From positions 1-48,930 of the forward strand of contig CAJLUP010000002.1 of the NCBI GenBank assembly GCA_905209865.1: a stretch of 48,930 nucleotides of DNA. The letters are read 5' to 3'. The stretch comes from an uncultured Lachnospiraceae bacterium (GTDB lineage Bacteria; Bacillota; Clostridia; Lachnospirales; Lachnospiraceae). The position numbers and the translations under genes were made by a program. Shown here in pieces: positions 24,662 through 31,574 of this stretch. Positions within the stretch are counted from its first letter, which is position 1. Every line of letters starts with the position of its first letter. A model generated the notes under the pieces. The model did not search any database. It was not told where the DNA came from and saw nothing but the letters and a program-made list of their open reading frames with translations.

Positions 24662-25668
24662 TCTCCCCGCCTTGATACTCCCGCATACTGCTCCATCAAT
24701 CTCTCCGCTTCCGTTTTCATCTGGTCCACCACTTCATCAGGACCTACGATCTTGATATCTGAACCGAGTGAAAACACCCATCCAAAAAACTGTCTGCTGA
24801 CATAGACATTCACATTTACAGTAAAATGCTCTTTATCCGCCGGTATCATCATCACATCTTTTCCGAAACGATCAATTATTACTCCGGCAAGATGATTGTG
24901 AACCAGCATTTTTACTGACGTTTCTTTCCCACCGAACATTCTAAAACTCTTCTTCGCATATGCCGCCATATCTAAATTTTTAAAACACTCTTTTCCTTCT
25001 CTTCTTTCCTCGGATAATTTGATATGAAGCATTTTGTCTACCCGGTAATGTTTTATCTTTTCAGATTCTGAATCATATCCTAATAAATAATAATTTTCAT
25101 CATTCCATGACAACCCCCATGGACTAATATGATACCAGGCTCCATTATGTCTAAGTTCCATTTCTTTTTTTGTATTCCACTGATAATACCTGAACTTTAT
25201 TTTTTTATCCTCGGAAATGGCATTATGAATTGCATCTACTGTATAATAGATACTTTCATTCATCGTTTTAATTCTTCCTGATACATACACCTGCCGCTGC
25301 AGTTTCTGTGCATCATATTTACTAACGAGCTTTTCCAGTTTTTTAATCAGCGCATTTGATTTCTTCTCGGTAATAAACTTTGAAGATTGAATCGCATCCA
25401 CCAAAAGTTTTAACTCCGGAAGTTCAAATTGACGATTCACTACATGATAATGATAACGGTTTCCTATCGGTTCTCCTTCTACATCCACGCCCAAGATACT
25501 AAGATCGCGCAAATCTGCATATATACTTTTTCGATCCGCTGTTACACCATATTCCGCCAGCTCCGCCATAATCTCCGGCATCGTAATGTAATGGTCATCA
25601 TCCGTCTGTTCCTGCATAATCTGAGCGAGATGATACAATTTAAACTTCTGATTGCTTCCTTTTGGCAC
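24658..25668 (-). CDS. WYL domain transcriptional regulator (YafY family)
   Basis: A 336-residue regulator with an N-terminal winged helix-turn-helix (about 8-75, with DRKSIYADLRDLSILG as recognition part). A WYL sensor domain follows (about 140-260, including AWYHISPWGL and NYYLLGYD), then a C-terminal WCX extension. WYL proteins bind nucleic acids or small ligands and often regulate defence or stress genes. It is the first gene of an operon with DUF5714 and the arsC-like gene. A wide inverted repeat 25 to 65 bases before its start could be its own operator. Confidence 0.9.
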   Translation of the reverse strand: MPKGSNQKFKLYHLAQIMQEQTDDDHYITMPEIMAELAEYGVTADRKSIYADLRDLSILGVDVEGEPIGNRYHYHVVNRQFELPELKLLVDAIQSSKFITEKKSNALIKKLEKLVSKYDAQKLQRQVYVSGRIKTMNESIYYTVDAIHNAISEDKKIKFRYYQWNTKKEMELRHNGAWYHISPWGLSWNDENYYLLGYDSESEKIKHYRVDKMLHIKLSEERREGKECFKNLDMAAYAKKSFRMFGGKETSVKMLVHNHLAGVIIDRFGKDVMMIPADKEHFTVNVNVYVSRQFFGWVFSLGSDIKIVGPDEVVDQMKTEAERLMEQYAGVSRRGE

Positions 25669-25693
25669 TCTTCCTTCTCCCTTCGTATAATGA

Positions 25694-25732
25694 TACTATA
25701 AATAATATAACATAGGTGAGAAATATATAGTA
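25694..25732 (-). promoter_or_regulatory. Candidate operator in front of the WYL operon
   Basis: TACTATAAAT (25694-25703) and ATATATAGTA (25723-25732) form an inverted repeat matching at 9 of 10 positions with 19 bases between the arms. It lies between the WYL start codon and the HIRAN-side genes. Autoregulation is an inference from position only. Confidence 0.4.
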
Positions 25733-25781
25733 CATCTTTTCCTTTCAATCCAGTAATACAGCAAAAAGCAAACTTTTACCC

Positions 25782-25880
25782 TCATTTATAAGCTTCCTGC
25801 AGCTTTGGAGCTTTCTTCACCTGACTGTTTTTAATCCCTGTTAAAGTCTCAATAAAATGATCAATCACCAGGTAAAACAT
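25782..25880 (-). CDS. Possible 32-residue ORF
   Basis: A short frame MFYLVIDHFIETLTGI... of 32 residues with GGAAGGAG a few bases before its ATG. I recognise no family. It follows the 42-residue ORF and the HIRAN gene on the same strand and may be the tail of the same transcript, a gene remnant, or chance. Confidence 0.35.
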   Translation of the reverse strand: MFYLVIDHFIETLTGIKNSQVKKAPKLQEAYK

Positions 25881-25918
25881 ATTTCTCCTTCCATCTCGAC
25901 TCAATCACAACTCATTCC

Positions 25919-26047
25919 TTAATCATCATAGTAATCCCAACCTCCAAAAATATCGTGATTTCTCTGTCCTGTTTTATGTTCTTTCGCATCATAATGTTTG
26001 ATCTCTCCAGATACGCCTTTTCTTCCATATCCCTCTTTTTTACCCAT
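25919..26047 (-). CDS. Possible 42-residue hydrophilic protein
   Basis: A short frame starting MGKKEGYGRKGVSGEI with GAGAGG before its ATG, overlapping the end of the HIRAN gene by eight bases. The overlap plus ribosome site argues for a translated, coupled small gene. The product is glycine- and charge-rich and ends in an acidic tail (WDYYDD). The family is unknown. Confidence 0.5.
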   Translation of the reverse strand: MGKKEGYGRKGVSGEIKHYDAKEHKTGQRNHDIFGGWDYYDD

Positions 26048-26387
26048 AATACCTCTCTTGTTCTTCACTTATCAGCACAGGTTTCTTTAAACTTTTTTTA
26101 CAAACTTTGCAAATCGTTCCTGCCTGCGTGACAAGCACAACTTTTGCATATGCGGTATCTCCAATCTTATCATATAAACGTCCTGCGCTTATCGAATCAC
26201 CGATAACTGTATAAAAGCTATTCGCTGCATATCCAATCTTTCCAAGCCCCTCATAAGTAATTTTAATCGCCTCTTTATCATACTCATTGTCCGGTTCTTT
26301 TTCCAACTTAACTTTCATTCCCTTTTCTAAAAAATCATTTCCAAAATAATGTTTTGTTCCTGTCAGCGTAATAAATACTTTATCCAT
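26040..26387 (-). CDS. HIRAN domain protein
   Basis: A 115-residue stand-alone HIRAN domain. Visible features are the N-terminal strand VFITLTGTKHYFG, the EPDNEYDKEAIKI core (31-43) and GKIGYAANS (50-58), followed by a C-terminal CKVCKK pair (C94, C97). HIRAN domains bind single-stranded DNA ends, for example in HLTF, and stand-alone versions occur in mobile or defence contexts. The IS30-family element sits about 55 bases upstream of its start and may have separated it from its original promoter. Confidence 0.85.
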   Translation of the reverse strand: MDKVFITLTGTKHYFGNDFLEKGMKVKLEKEPDNEYDKEAIKITYEGLGKIGYAANSFYTVIGDSISAGRLYDKIGDTAYAKVVLVTQAGTICKVCKKSLKKPVLISEEQERYYG

Positions 26388-26430
26388 AATTTTTCCTTTC
26401 CCTTCCTATCAAGTTCACATCTTGTCTTTT

Positions 26431-26442
26431 CTTTGATAACTA
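26431..26442 (+). repeat. Left copy of the 12-bp direct repeat flanking the IS30 element
   Basis: CTTTGATAACTA here is identical to 28151-28162. The pair brackets the transposase and its imperfect terminal inverted repeats. It may be a target duplication or a pre-existing repeat. Confidence 0.6.
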
Positions 26443-26572
26443 GGTTGAATGAAAGACTGCATGTTAGCCTTTCCTCAGCCTCATCATCGTAAATTCGTTT
26501 TTGCCCCCTTTTTTGATGTTTTAGAGGTATCCAGTTTTGCAAAACATGTTATAATTAAGCCAATCTAGACGA

Positions 26573-26675
26573 AAGTAATTGAATTTTGTGTATGCAAAAC
26601 AGACCGCTTACATTCTTCGTTGAAAAAGTAAATGTAACCAGTCTGTTTTGACATCTATTGACAAGTCAATTACTT
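26573..26675. repeat. Nested inverted repeats downstream of the transposase gene
   Basis: Outer arms AAGTAATTGA (26573-26582) and TCAATTACTT (26666-26675) enclose inner arms AAAACAGAC (26596-26604) with GTCTGTTTT (26641-26649), and TTACATT (26608-26614) with AATGTAA (26631-26637). The whole 103 bases can fold as one long imperfect hairpin. It may terminate transposase transcripts or be the remnant of another small element. Confidence 0.7.
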
Positions 26676-26753
26676 CTGCTCCAATCAAATTTTATTAGTT
26701 GTTTAATAACTCTGGAGTTAAATGCACTTCATCTGCCGGGATGAGGTGCATTT

Positions 26754-28028
26754 TTAATAATTCAAATATGCCTGCATATCCTCATCATCTTGTTCCACAA
26801 GTTCCATTGGTGACTTCCACTTCAACCCTTTTCGCTTCGTACTATTGATATGATTCATTAACAGAGTCATATCCTCCTGGGTGTATCCATCCATTATTTT
26901 TCCCTTCGGTAATACGTAGCGAATATACTCGTGATTTTTTTCAATATGTGGCTTTTGCCATGACGCCATCGGATCACAATAAAAGATATTGGTTCTATAA
27001 ATCATGTCATCATTAAGCTCTATCTCATCTACTTTTTTAAATTCAGATCCATTGTCAGTTAGAATAACTGGAAACAATCTCCTAAATCGCTCATATCCCA
27101 AGCCTGCTTCAAGATAGTCTAGGACTCTAACCACTGAATCAGCCTTACCGTCAGGAAGTAAGAATAAAAGCATCACACTATTTTTTCTAAATATCATGGT
27201 GAGAAGACGCTTTCCTGCTCCCTTCTTGCCAATAACCGTATCCATTTCGACCACTTCCCAATCACAAAACTGAAGCTCCAATGATTTTTCGAAATCAGCG
27301 TATGTACGACCTTCTCGACAGGCTGTTGTGACTACATCAACATTACCTTTTCTCTTGCGCCTAGCCTTATAGCCAACCTTGCGTCTTAAATCGATATTCT
27401 TCACTCCTCGTATCTTGCCTTGATCAATGTAGTTGTAAAGCGTTCTAAGACCAACCCGTAGCTCATTTTCATGCTCAGCATATATATGCGTTAGTGGCTG
27501 TCCCTTTCTAATAAGCGGTCTAATGATATCCCCAACTTCCTTTAATTGTTCCTTTGATAGTCTCACTCCACTTCTGCTTAATGATCGTCTTCTTGTTACC
27601 GCTGCATCTGCGTATTTAGCATTGTAATAATAGCGGTTCTTTTTACACATCGTTCTCCTGTAGCAGGTGTTACACACGTAAGGTGGATTGTTAGGAAGCT
27701 GGCACTCGGATGATTCATAATTATCACAGAGTACATGGCAGCTCTCGCCCCTACACTTTTTACATGGATAATCACATGCCTCTGGATCAGCACCACACAA
27801 GCCGGTTCTACGACAACTTGCATAGTTTTTACAATCATTTCCAAAAGCATATTCAGCTGGTAAATGCGTACGATTCTCTTTTACCTCACGAGCTATCGTG
27901 CGAGGATGCTTCCTCAATTGTTTCGCTATCTTGGCAAATGACTCCTTTCTGGCAAGTCCCACCTCAATTGCAACCCTATCTGTTAATGTCAACTGACTAT
28001 TGTTTGGTATATAATCCAATTCTTTCAT
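26754..28028 (-). CDS. IS30 family transposase
   Basis: A 424-residue DDE transposase, apparently intact. An N-terminal helix-turn-helix (about 14-50, KIAKQLRKHPRTIAREVK) recognises the ends. A cysteine-rich insertion follows (66-128, many CxxC pairs), probably zinc-binding. The catalytic core has D263 (EMDTVIG), D325 (LTDNGSEF) and E363 (HIEKNHE). The long Cys-rich insertion is typical for IS30 transposases of gut Clostridia. No frameshift is seen, so the element could still be mobile. Confidence 0.95.
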   Translation of the reverse strand: MKELDYIPNNSQLTLTDRVAIEVGLARKESFAKIAKQLRKHPRTIAREVKENRTHLPAEYAFGNDCKNYASCRRTGLCGADPEACDYPCKKCRGESCHVLCDNYESSECQLPNNPPYVCNTCYRRTMCKKNRYYYNAKYADAAVTRRRSLSRSGVRLSKEQLKEVGDIIRPLIRKGQPLTHIYAEHENELRVGLRTLYNYIDQGKIRGVKNIDLRRKVGYKARRKRKGNVDVVTTACREGRTYADFEKSLELQFCDWEVVEMDTVIGKKGAGKRLLTMIFRKNSVMLLFLLPDGKADSVVRVLDYLEAGLGYERFRRLFPVILTDNGSEFKKVDEIELNDDMIYRTNIFYCDPMASWQKPHIEKNHEYIRYVLPKGKIMDGYTQEDMTLLMNHINSTKRKGLKWKSPMELVEQDDEDMQAYLNY

Positions 28029-28150
28029 ATCTGCTCCTGACTACAGATAGTAATCGACTTACTTGAATTATAGGTTATTGCAAAAGTCAGTGTAACCCTT
28101 TTGGGATGAAAAATAGGGGTAGAGATGACATTTACTTTTTCATTTAATGA

Positions 28151-28162
28151 CTTTGATAACTA
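28151..28162 (+). repeat. Right copy of the 12-bp direct repeat flanking the IS30 element
   Basis: CTTTGATAACTA, identical to 26431-26442, four bases outside the right terminal inverted repeat. Confidence 0.6.
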
Positions 28163-28175
28163 TATCCTAAACTAA

Positions 28176-28206
28176 CAGGTGGGGTATAAAAACCCCACCT
28201 GTTTTT
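28176..28206 (+). terminator. Terminator upstream of azlC
   Basis: Perfect 10-bp stem CAGGTGGGGT and ACCCCACCTG (28176-28185, 28192-28201) with TTTTT after it on the plus strand. No plus-strand gene precedes it within many kilobases. It may be an orphan of a gene lost at the IS insertion, or an insulator for azlCD. Confidence 0.8.
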
Positions 28207-28337
28207 CCTTTGCCCCTTTATATGAATTTAATAGTGCTAACTTGTTTTTTTATTTTTTCAAGAAATACCGCTGTTACTTCGTCACATACAGGATTAAAAA
28301 CGATAACTCCTTGCAGTTAAAGAGGTAAAACTGAAAC

Positions 28338-28366
28338 TTGACAGTATCAAATTTAACTGTTTTAAT
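28338..28366 (+). promoter_or_regulatory. Promoter of azlCD
   Basis: TTGACA (28338-28343), a 17-base spacer and TTTAAT (28361-28366), about 85 bases before the azlC start. The rest of the spacer from 28207 to 28337 shows nothing recognisable. Confidence 0.75.
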
Positions 28367-28451
28367 AGTGGGATAAAAGATAGTCCTGCGCATAATCTGT
28401 AAACGAAATGTTTTGGGAAGAATTCGGCCACAAGGCGAGGAGGGGATCATT

Positions 28452-29171
28452 TTGCAGAAGATAAAAAAGAATCCGAAATATTTTCAGGCATTAAAAACCG
28501 CTTTTCCGCATACGATTCCGATTTTTGCCGGATTTTGGTTTCTCGGACTTACCTATGGCATCTATATGAACGTTTCCGGTTTCAGTTTTTGGTATCCAAT
28601 GCTGATGAGCCTGACGATCTTCGCCGGTTCTATGGAATTTGTAACGGTAAATATGCTGCTCGGCGCATTCAACCCGATTCAGTCCCTTGCTATGACACTG
28701 ATGATTAATGCAAGACATCTGTTTTACGGTATTTCCATGCTGGATAAATATAAAGGAACTGGCTGGAAAAAATTTTATCTTATTTTTGGAATGTGTGACG
28801 AAAGCTTTTCCATCAATTACACTGCAAACATTCCCAAAAATGTAGATAAAGGATGGTTTATGTTTTTTGTCACTTTATTAAATCACCTTTACTGGGTTTT
28901 CGGCGCAACACTGGGCGGCATCTTTGGTTCTCTTATTCATTTTAATACAGAGGGACTTGACTTCGTAATGACCGCCATGTTCGTAGTCATTTTTCTGGAA
29001 CAATGGTTTAAAGACAAAAGTCACGCCAGCGCTCTATCAGGACTTGGAATTTCACTACTCTGCCTGATTACTTTCGGAGCTGATCATTTTATCATTCCTG
29101 CAATGCTTGCAATTCTCGGCGTGCTTACACTATTAAGAAAAACAATGGAGAGAGACGGTAAGACAATATGA
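28452..29171 (+). CDS. azlC: AzlC family branched-chain amino acid exporter, large subunit
   Basis: Large subunit of the LIV-E type exporter of branched-chain amino acids and analogues (AzlCD in Bacillus, BrnFE in Corynebacterium). The product has 239 residues if TTG at 28452 is the start, chosen for GAGGAGGGG just upstream. It is a multi-pass membrane protein whose N-terminal FPHTIPIFAGFWFLGLTYG segment (18-36) and ARHLFYG motif are family hallmarks. It overlaps azlD by four bases. The pair stands between the IS30 element and the decayed island and may itself be acquired. Confidence 0.9.
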   Translation: MQKIKKNPKYFQALKTAFPHTIPIFAGFWFLGLTYGIYMNVSGFSFWYPMLMSLTIFAGSMEFVTVNMLLGAFNPIQSLAMTLMINARHLFYGISMLDKYKGTGWKKFYLIFGMCDESFSINYTANIPKNVDKGWFMFFVTLLNHLYWVFGATLGGIFGSLIHFNTEGLDFVMTAMFVVIFLEQWFKDKSHASALSGLGISLLCLITFGADHFIIPAMLAILGVLTLLRKTMERDGKTI

Positions 29172-29494
29172 GTTTATCCCAGCAACTAATTACAATCCTT
29201 ATGGTAATAATCGGAACCATGCTGACAAGATTCCTGCCCTTTATTCTGTTTCCGTCAGAAAAACCAACACCAAAATATATTCAATATCTTGGAAAAGTTC
29301 TCCCGGCGGCTGTATTCGGTCTTCTGATCATTTACTGTCTGAAAAATGTAAATCTGTTCACCGGCAGCCACGGTTTACCGGAACTTCTTGGGATCATCTT
29401 TGTCATCGCACTTCATTGCTGGAAACGGCAAATGCTGTTATCTATTGCCGGAGGAACTATATGTTATATGCTATTAGTACAGCTATTATTCTGA
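29168..29494 (+). CDS. azlD: AzlD family branched-chain amino acid exporter, small subunit
   Basis: Small membrane partner of AzlC, 108 residues with about four hydrophobic helices, including TILMVIIGTMLTRFLPFILF near the start with the family's conserved TRFLPF. Translationally coupled to azlC by a four-base overlap. The 3' end lies directly against the decayed island, and no terminator is seen. Confidence 0.9.
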   Translation: MSLSQQLITILMVIIGTMLTRFLPFILFPSEKPTPKYIQYLGKVLPAAVFGLLIIYCLKNVNLFTGSHGLPELLGIIFVIALHCWKRQMLLSIAGGTICYMLLVQLLF

Positions 29495-29497
29495 TTT

Positions 29498-29624
29498 TTT
29501 CGCTATTGATATATTCTGCGATTTTTAATACAGTTTCTTTTAATTCTTCATTCATTTTCTCGCTTTTCCTTTCTCCGTCTAATAACTCTCGTAAATCAAT
29601 TTCATAAAAATCCGCCATTTGGAA
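29498..29624 (-). pseudogene. Remnant of an XRE-type helix-turn-helix regulator
   Basis: On the minus strand a frame reads MADFYEIDLRELLDGERK... and then a helical tail. This looks like the last part of a Cro/C1-type HTH domain plus its C-terminal extension. The N-terminal half of the domain is missing, and the tail runs into the end of azlD. I read it as a truncated regulator gene from the decayed island. Confidence 0.6.
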
Positions 29625-29648
29625 TACCGCCTTTTTAAAACCTATGGC

Positions 29649-29744
29649 ATGAAGATCGAGGACAAACGCACGGTCTATGGGGAATGTACTTACCGTCTGG
29701 TTCCCAGGGAGGACGAACCCAGCGTGTGCCTGATGCACGACTGA
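29649..29744 (+). pseudogene. GC-rich 31-codon fragment
   Basis: The frame MKIEDKRTVYGECTYRLVPR... ends after 31 codons at VCLMHD. It has GC-ending codons (roughly 55% GC) unlike its AT-rich surroundings and no ribosome site. It looks like a scrap of a gene from a mobile element of other base composition. The family is not recognised. Confidence 0.45.
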
Positions 29745-29883
29745 ATCCACCTGCCTAGTGCTTAAAATGCAACGGAAAATATATAAAATTTGTTGCAAAA
29801 TTATTTCTTTCTAACCATCATTCTAACCAGCAGTTAACGAGAATGGTTAGAATATGAGTAGAATATTTACAGGAGGCGATGAG

Positions 29884-30496
29884 ATGATTTTTCAGGAAAG
29901 CGAAACTGTGGAATTGAAGTCGATTGTAGTGGATGATATAAAGAAGGAAATAATTGCATTTGCAAATTGTGAAGGCGGAAAACTGTATATCGGGGTTCAG
30001 GATGATGGAACCCTAATTGGCGTAGAGGATCTGGATGGAACTGCCTTGCAGATCAGCAACATGGTCCGGGATGCCATCAAACCGAATCTTACAATGTTCC
30101 TGCATTATGAAACATTGAATGAAGATGGGAAACTGATTGTTGCTGTTGATATTCAGCAAGGAACAGAACGGCCTTATTATGTTGCAAAAAAGGATTGCGT
30201 CCGGAAGGTGTGTTTGTTCGTCAGGGATACTCGTCTGTACCGGCTACCAATACTGCAATCCGCTGTATGATCAAGGAAACAGACGGCGACCATTTTGAGG
30301 AAATGCGGTCACTGGAACAGAATTTAACTTTTGAGGCAGCCAAGAAAGAATTTTCCAATAGAAATGTATTATTTGGGGAAGCCCAGATGAAAACATTAGG
30401 AATCATGACCCATGATGGAGTTTATACAAATCTTGGACTTTTGTTGTCCGATCAGTGTGTGCACACAATTAGGGTGGCTGCTTTTGAGGGAACAAC
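29884..30496 (+). pseudogene. AlbA_2-domain (Schlafen-like) ATP-binding protein, frameshifted and truncated
   Basis: The start at 29884 has AGGAGG seven bases upstream. The first frame carries the AlbA_2/AAA_4 domain: SETVELKS, IIAFANCEGGKLYIGVQDDGTLIG. At 30186-30191 a run of six A breaks the frame. One more A would join it to the next frame, which reads LRPEGVFVRQGYSSVPA and continues to YTNLGLLLSDQ and VAAFEGTT (about 30494). There the homology stops and integrase-like sequence follows. The C-terminal half of a normal family member is missing. These proteins occur as regulators or defence-like factors. Confidence 0.85.
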
Positions 30497-30501
30497 ACTT
30501 A

Positions 30502-30953
30502 GCGGAAGAAGCAGTAATCAATCTGGCAAACAAGAGCTTCTAAACGAGCACTCGAACAGTTGGATCAGAAAGACGTTTATTATATCTTTCCTCCACTTAT
30601 GCCAAACACTTCAACACGCGTTGTATTAAAAAAGCCAAAGACAGACAGCATATCCGACGTGTATGGATTCCAAAACATTGGCTTATATTTTTAAAGATTG
30701 GAAAACTGGACAGGATGAGCTAAAAGAATTTCTTGGAGAAGAATACAAAGATTTTAATCTCGTTATAGCCCTTGCAAATGGACGCCCATGTGAAGGAAGA
30801 GTATTTCTGAAATCATTCGAGGAATTGAGAACCAGGGCAAAACTTCCAAATGTAGTATTTCATTCACTCAGACACTCCAGCACAACTTATAAACTGAAAC
30901 TACAAAACTCACCAGAACTGGCATCTACACTCGCCCAGCTCTTAGCACAATAG
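30502..30953 (+). pseudogene. Tyrosine recombinase (integrase), multiply broken
   Basis: Three reading frames together resemble the C-terminal catalytic part of a phage/ICE-type integrase. Visible pieces are AEEAVINLANK, then RALEQLDQKDVYYIF...VLKKPKTDS, then TLAYIFKDWKTGQDELKEFLGEEY...VVFHSLRHSSTTYKLKL. HSLRHSS is the HxLR box. Right after it the frame jumps to NSPELASTLAQLLAQ, which resembles the extreme C-terminus of such integrases. The GH box and the catalytic tyrosine have therefore been lost by an internal deletion. At least two frameshifts precede. The N-terminal domains are gone. Confidence 0.85.
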
Positions 30954-31043
30954 TATTAGCACAAAATCTATCTTTTTTTCTAATTAGCACGATGTCAATT
31001 TTATTAGCACGATTGGGGAAAATGGTTCATCCCCTCTTAGCAC
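30942..31043 (+). repeat. Five direct repeats of TTAGCACRA behind the integrase remnant
   Basis: TTAGCAC starts at 30942, 30956, 30984, 31004 and 31037, followed by A or G and then A. Spacing is irregular (14, 28, 20 and 33 bases). The location between the integrase end and a tRNA gene fits integrase arm-binding sites or an old attachment region; this is inference. Confidence 0.6.
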
Positions 31044-31116
31044 GATTTTAGTTCAATATGGAGGGCATTTTCAAAAAAAGAAAACGCCATAAACCCAATG
31101 TTTATAGCGTTTCTAG

Positions 31117-31190
31117 CGTCCCTGAGAGGAGTCGAACCTCCGCTGACATGCCTTAGGAGGGCATCGCTCTATCCACTGAGCTACAGAGAC
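31117..31190 (-). tRNA. tRNA-Arg (anticodon CCU)
   Basis: The minus strand folds fully: acceptor GTCTCTG with CAGGGAC (one G-U), D-arm GCTCAGTGGATAGAGC, anticodon loop CTCCTAA giving CCU (codon AGG), T-arm GGAGGTTCGACTCCTC. G is the discriminator and CCA is not encoded. It is the sort of gene used as an attachment site, and an integrase remnant lies 160 bases away on its 3' side. Confidence 0.95.
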
Positions 31191-31283
31191 ACTTTATATA
31201 TTATAACGGTTATATTTAACCATTACAACCCTTGTATTTACAGCGTTTTTCAGATATTGCGCTGTGCTAATATTTTAGAACTG

Positions 31284-31355
31284 AACCCTTAGTGTTGGAA
31301 ACGAACCATCTACCTCTTAGAAGGCGAGTGCTCTATCCAGCTGAGCTATATGGAC
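31284..31355 (-). pseudogene. Degenerate tRNA-Arg (anticodon UCU)
   Basis: The 5' half is intact: acceptor GTCCATA, D-arm GCTCAGCTGGATAGAGC, loop CTTCTAA (UCU). The 3' side is damaged: the anticodon stem partner of CTCGC is GAGGT, the T-loop is TTCGTTT, the T-stem has a mismatch, and the acceptor 3' strand no longer pairs. Several bases appear deleted after the anticodon loop. I call it a tRNA pseudogene. Confidence 0.8.
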
Positions 31356-31358
31356 AAA

Positions 31359-31407
31359 TGCCATTTTTCCTTGAAAACACACTGTTTTCCAGTCTTTGGT
31401 AATGGCA
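31359..31407 (-). other. Stable hairpin in the tRNA-Arg leader
   Basis: Outer arms TGCCATT and AATGGCA (31359-31365, 31401-31407) enclose inner arms GAAAACA and TGTTTTC (31373-31379, 31383-31389). It lies directly 5' of the tRNA pseudogene in the transcript from the promoter at 31546. It may be a processing signal or the end of an earlier unit. Confidence 0.5.
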
Positions 31408-31545
31408 GCCTTTATTTAATTATCAGCTCTTTTCAAGCTGTTAATTACAATTATTTTTCATGTTGATGACATCAAAGCACTCCCCTTTCGGGGTAACACC
31501 TTTGTGTCAATTTTTATACCTAAACTATCCGTAGATACTTTACCT

Positions 31546-31574
31546 ATTATAGCAGTTTCACATGTATGTCACAA
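31546..31574 (-). promoter_or_regulatory. Promoter of the tRNA-Arg locus
   Basis: On the minus strand, TTGTGA (31569-31574) is followed by a 17-base spacer and TATAAT (31546-31551). The transcript would run through a CCCC-TTTC-GGGG hairpin near 31482-31494 and the tRNA pseudogene to tRNA-Arg(CCU). The remaining bases up to 31828 are pyrimidine-rich and show nothing else. Confidence 0.7.

Larger units (their letters stand above)
26443..28150 (-). mobile_element. IS30-family insertion element (approximate ends)
   Basis: Element of about 1.7 kb with one transposase gene. Imperfect terminal inverted repeats are seen: TTGAATGAAAGACTGCATGT on the left (26445-26464) and its counterpart on the right (28128-28147), matching at about 15 of 20 positions. 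Outside them lies a 12-bp direct repeat. An alternative left end at about 26621 exists, because TGAAAAAGTAAATGT (26621-26635) matches the right end better. IS30 elements usually duplicate only 2-3 bp, so the 12-bp repeat is atypical and the exact ends remain open. Confidence 0.65.

Noticed and set aside
26573..26675. Nested inverted repeat as an integron attC site
   Set aside because: No integron integrase, no cassette array and no R/L core sites; it lies beside a transposase.
30663..30953. A 96-residue stand-alone recombinase gene
   Set aside because: It lacks the catalytic Tyr and GH box, and upstream frames carry the preceding integrase segments; a broken remnant explains it better.
29495..31110. 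An active integrative element or defence island
   Set aside because: Every recognisable gene in it is truncated or frameshifted, so no functional system remains.
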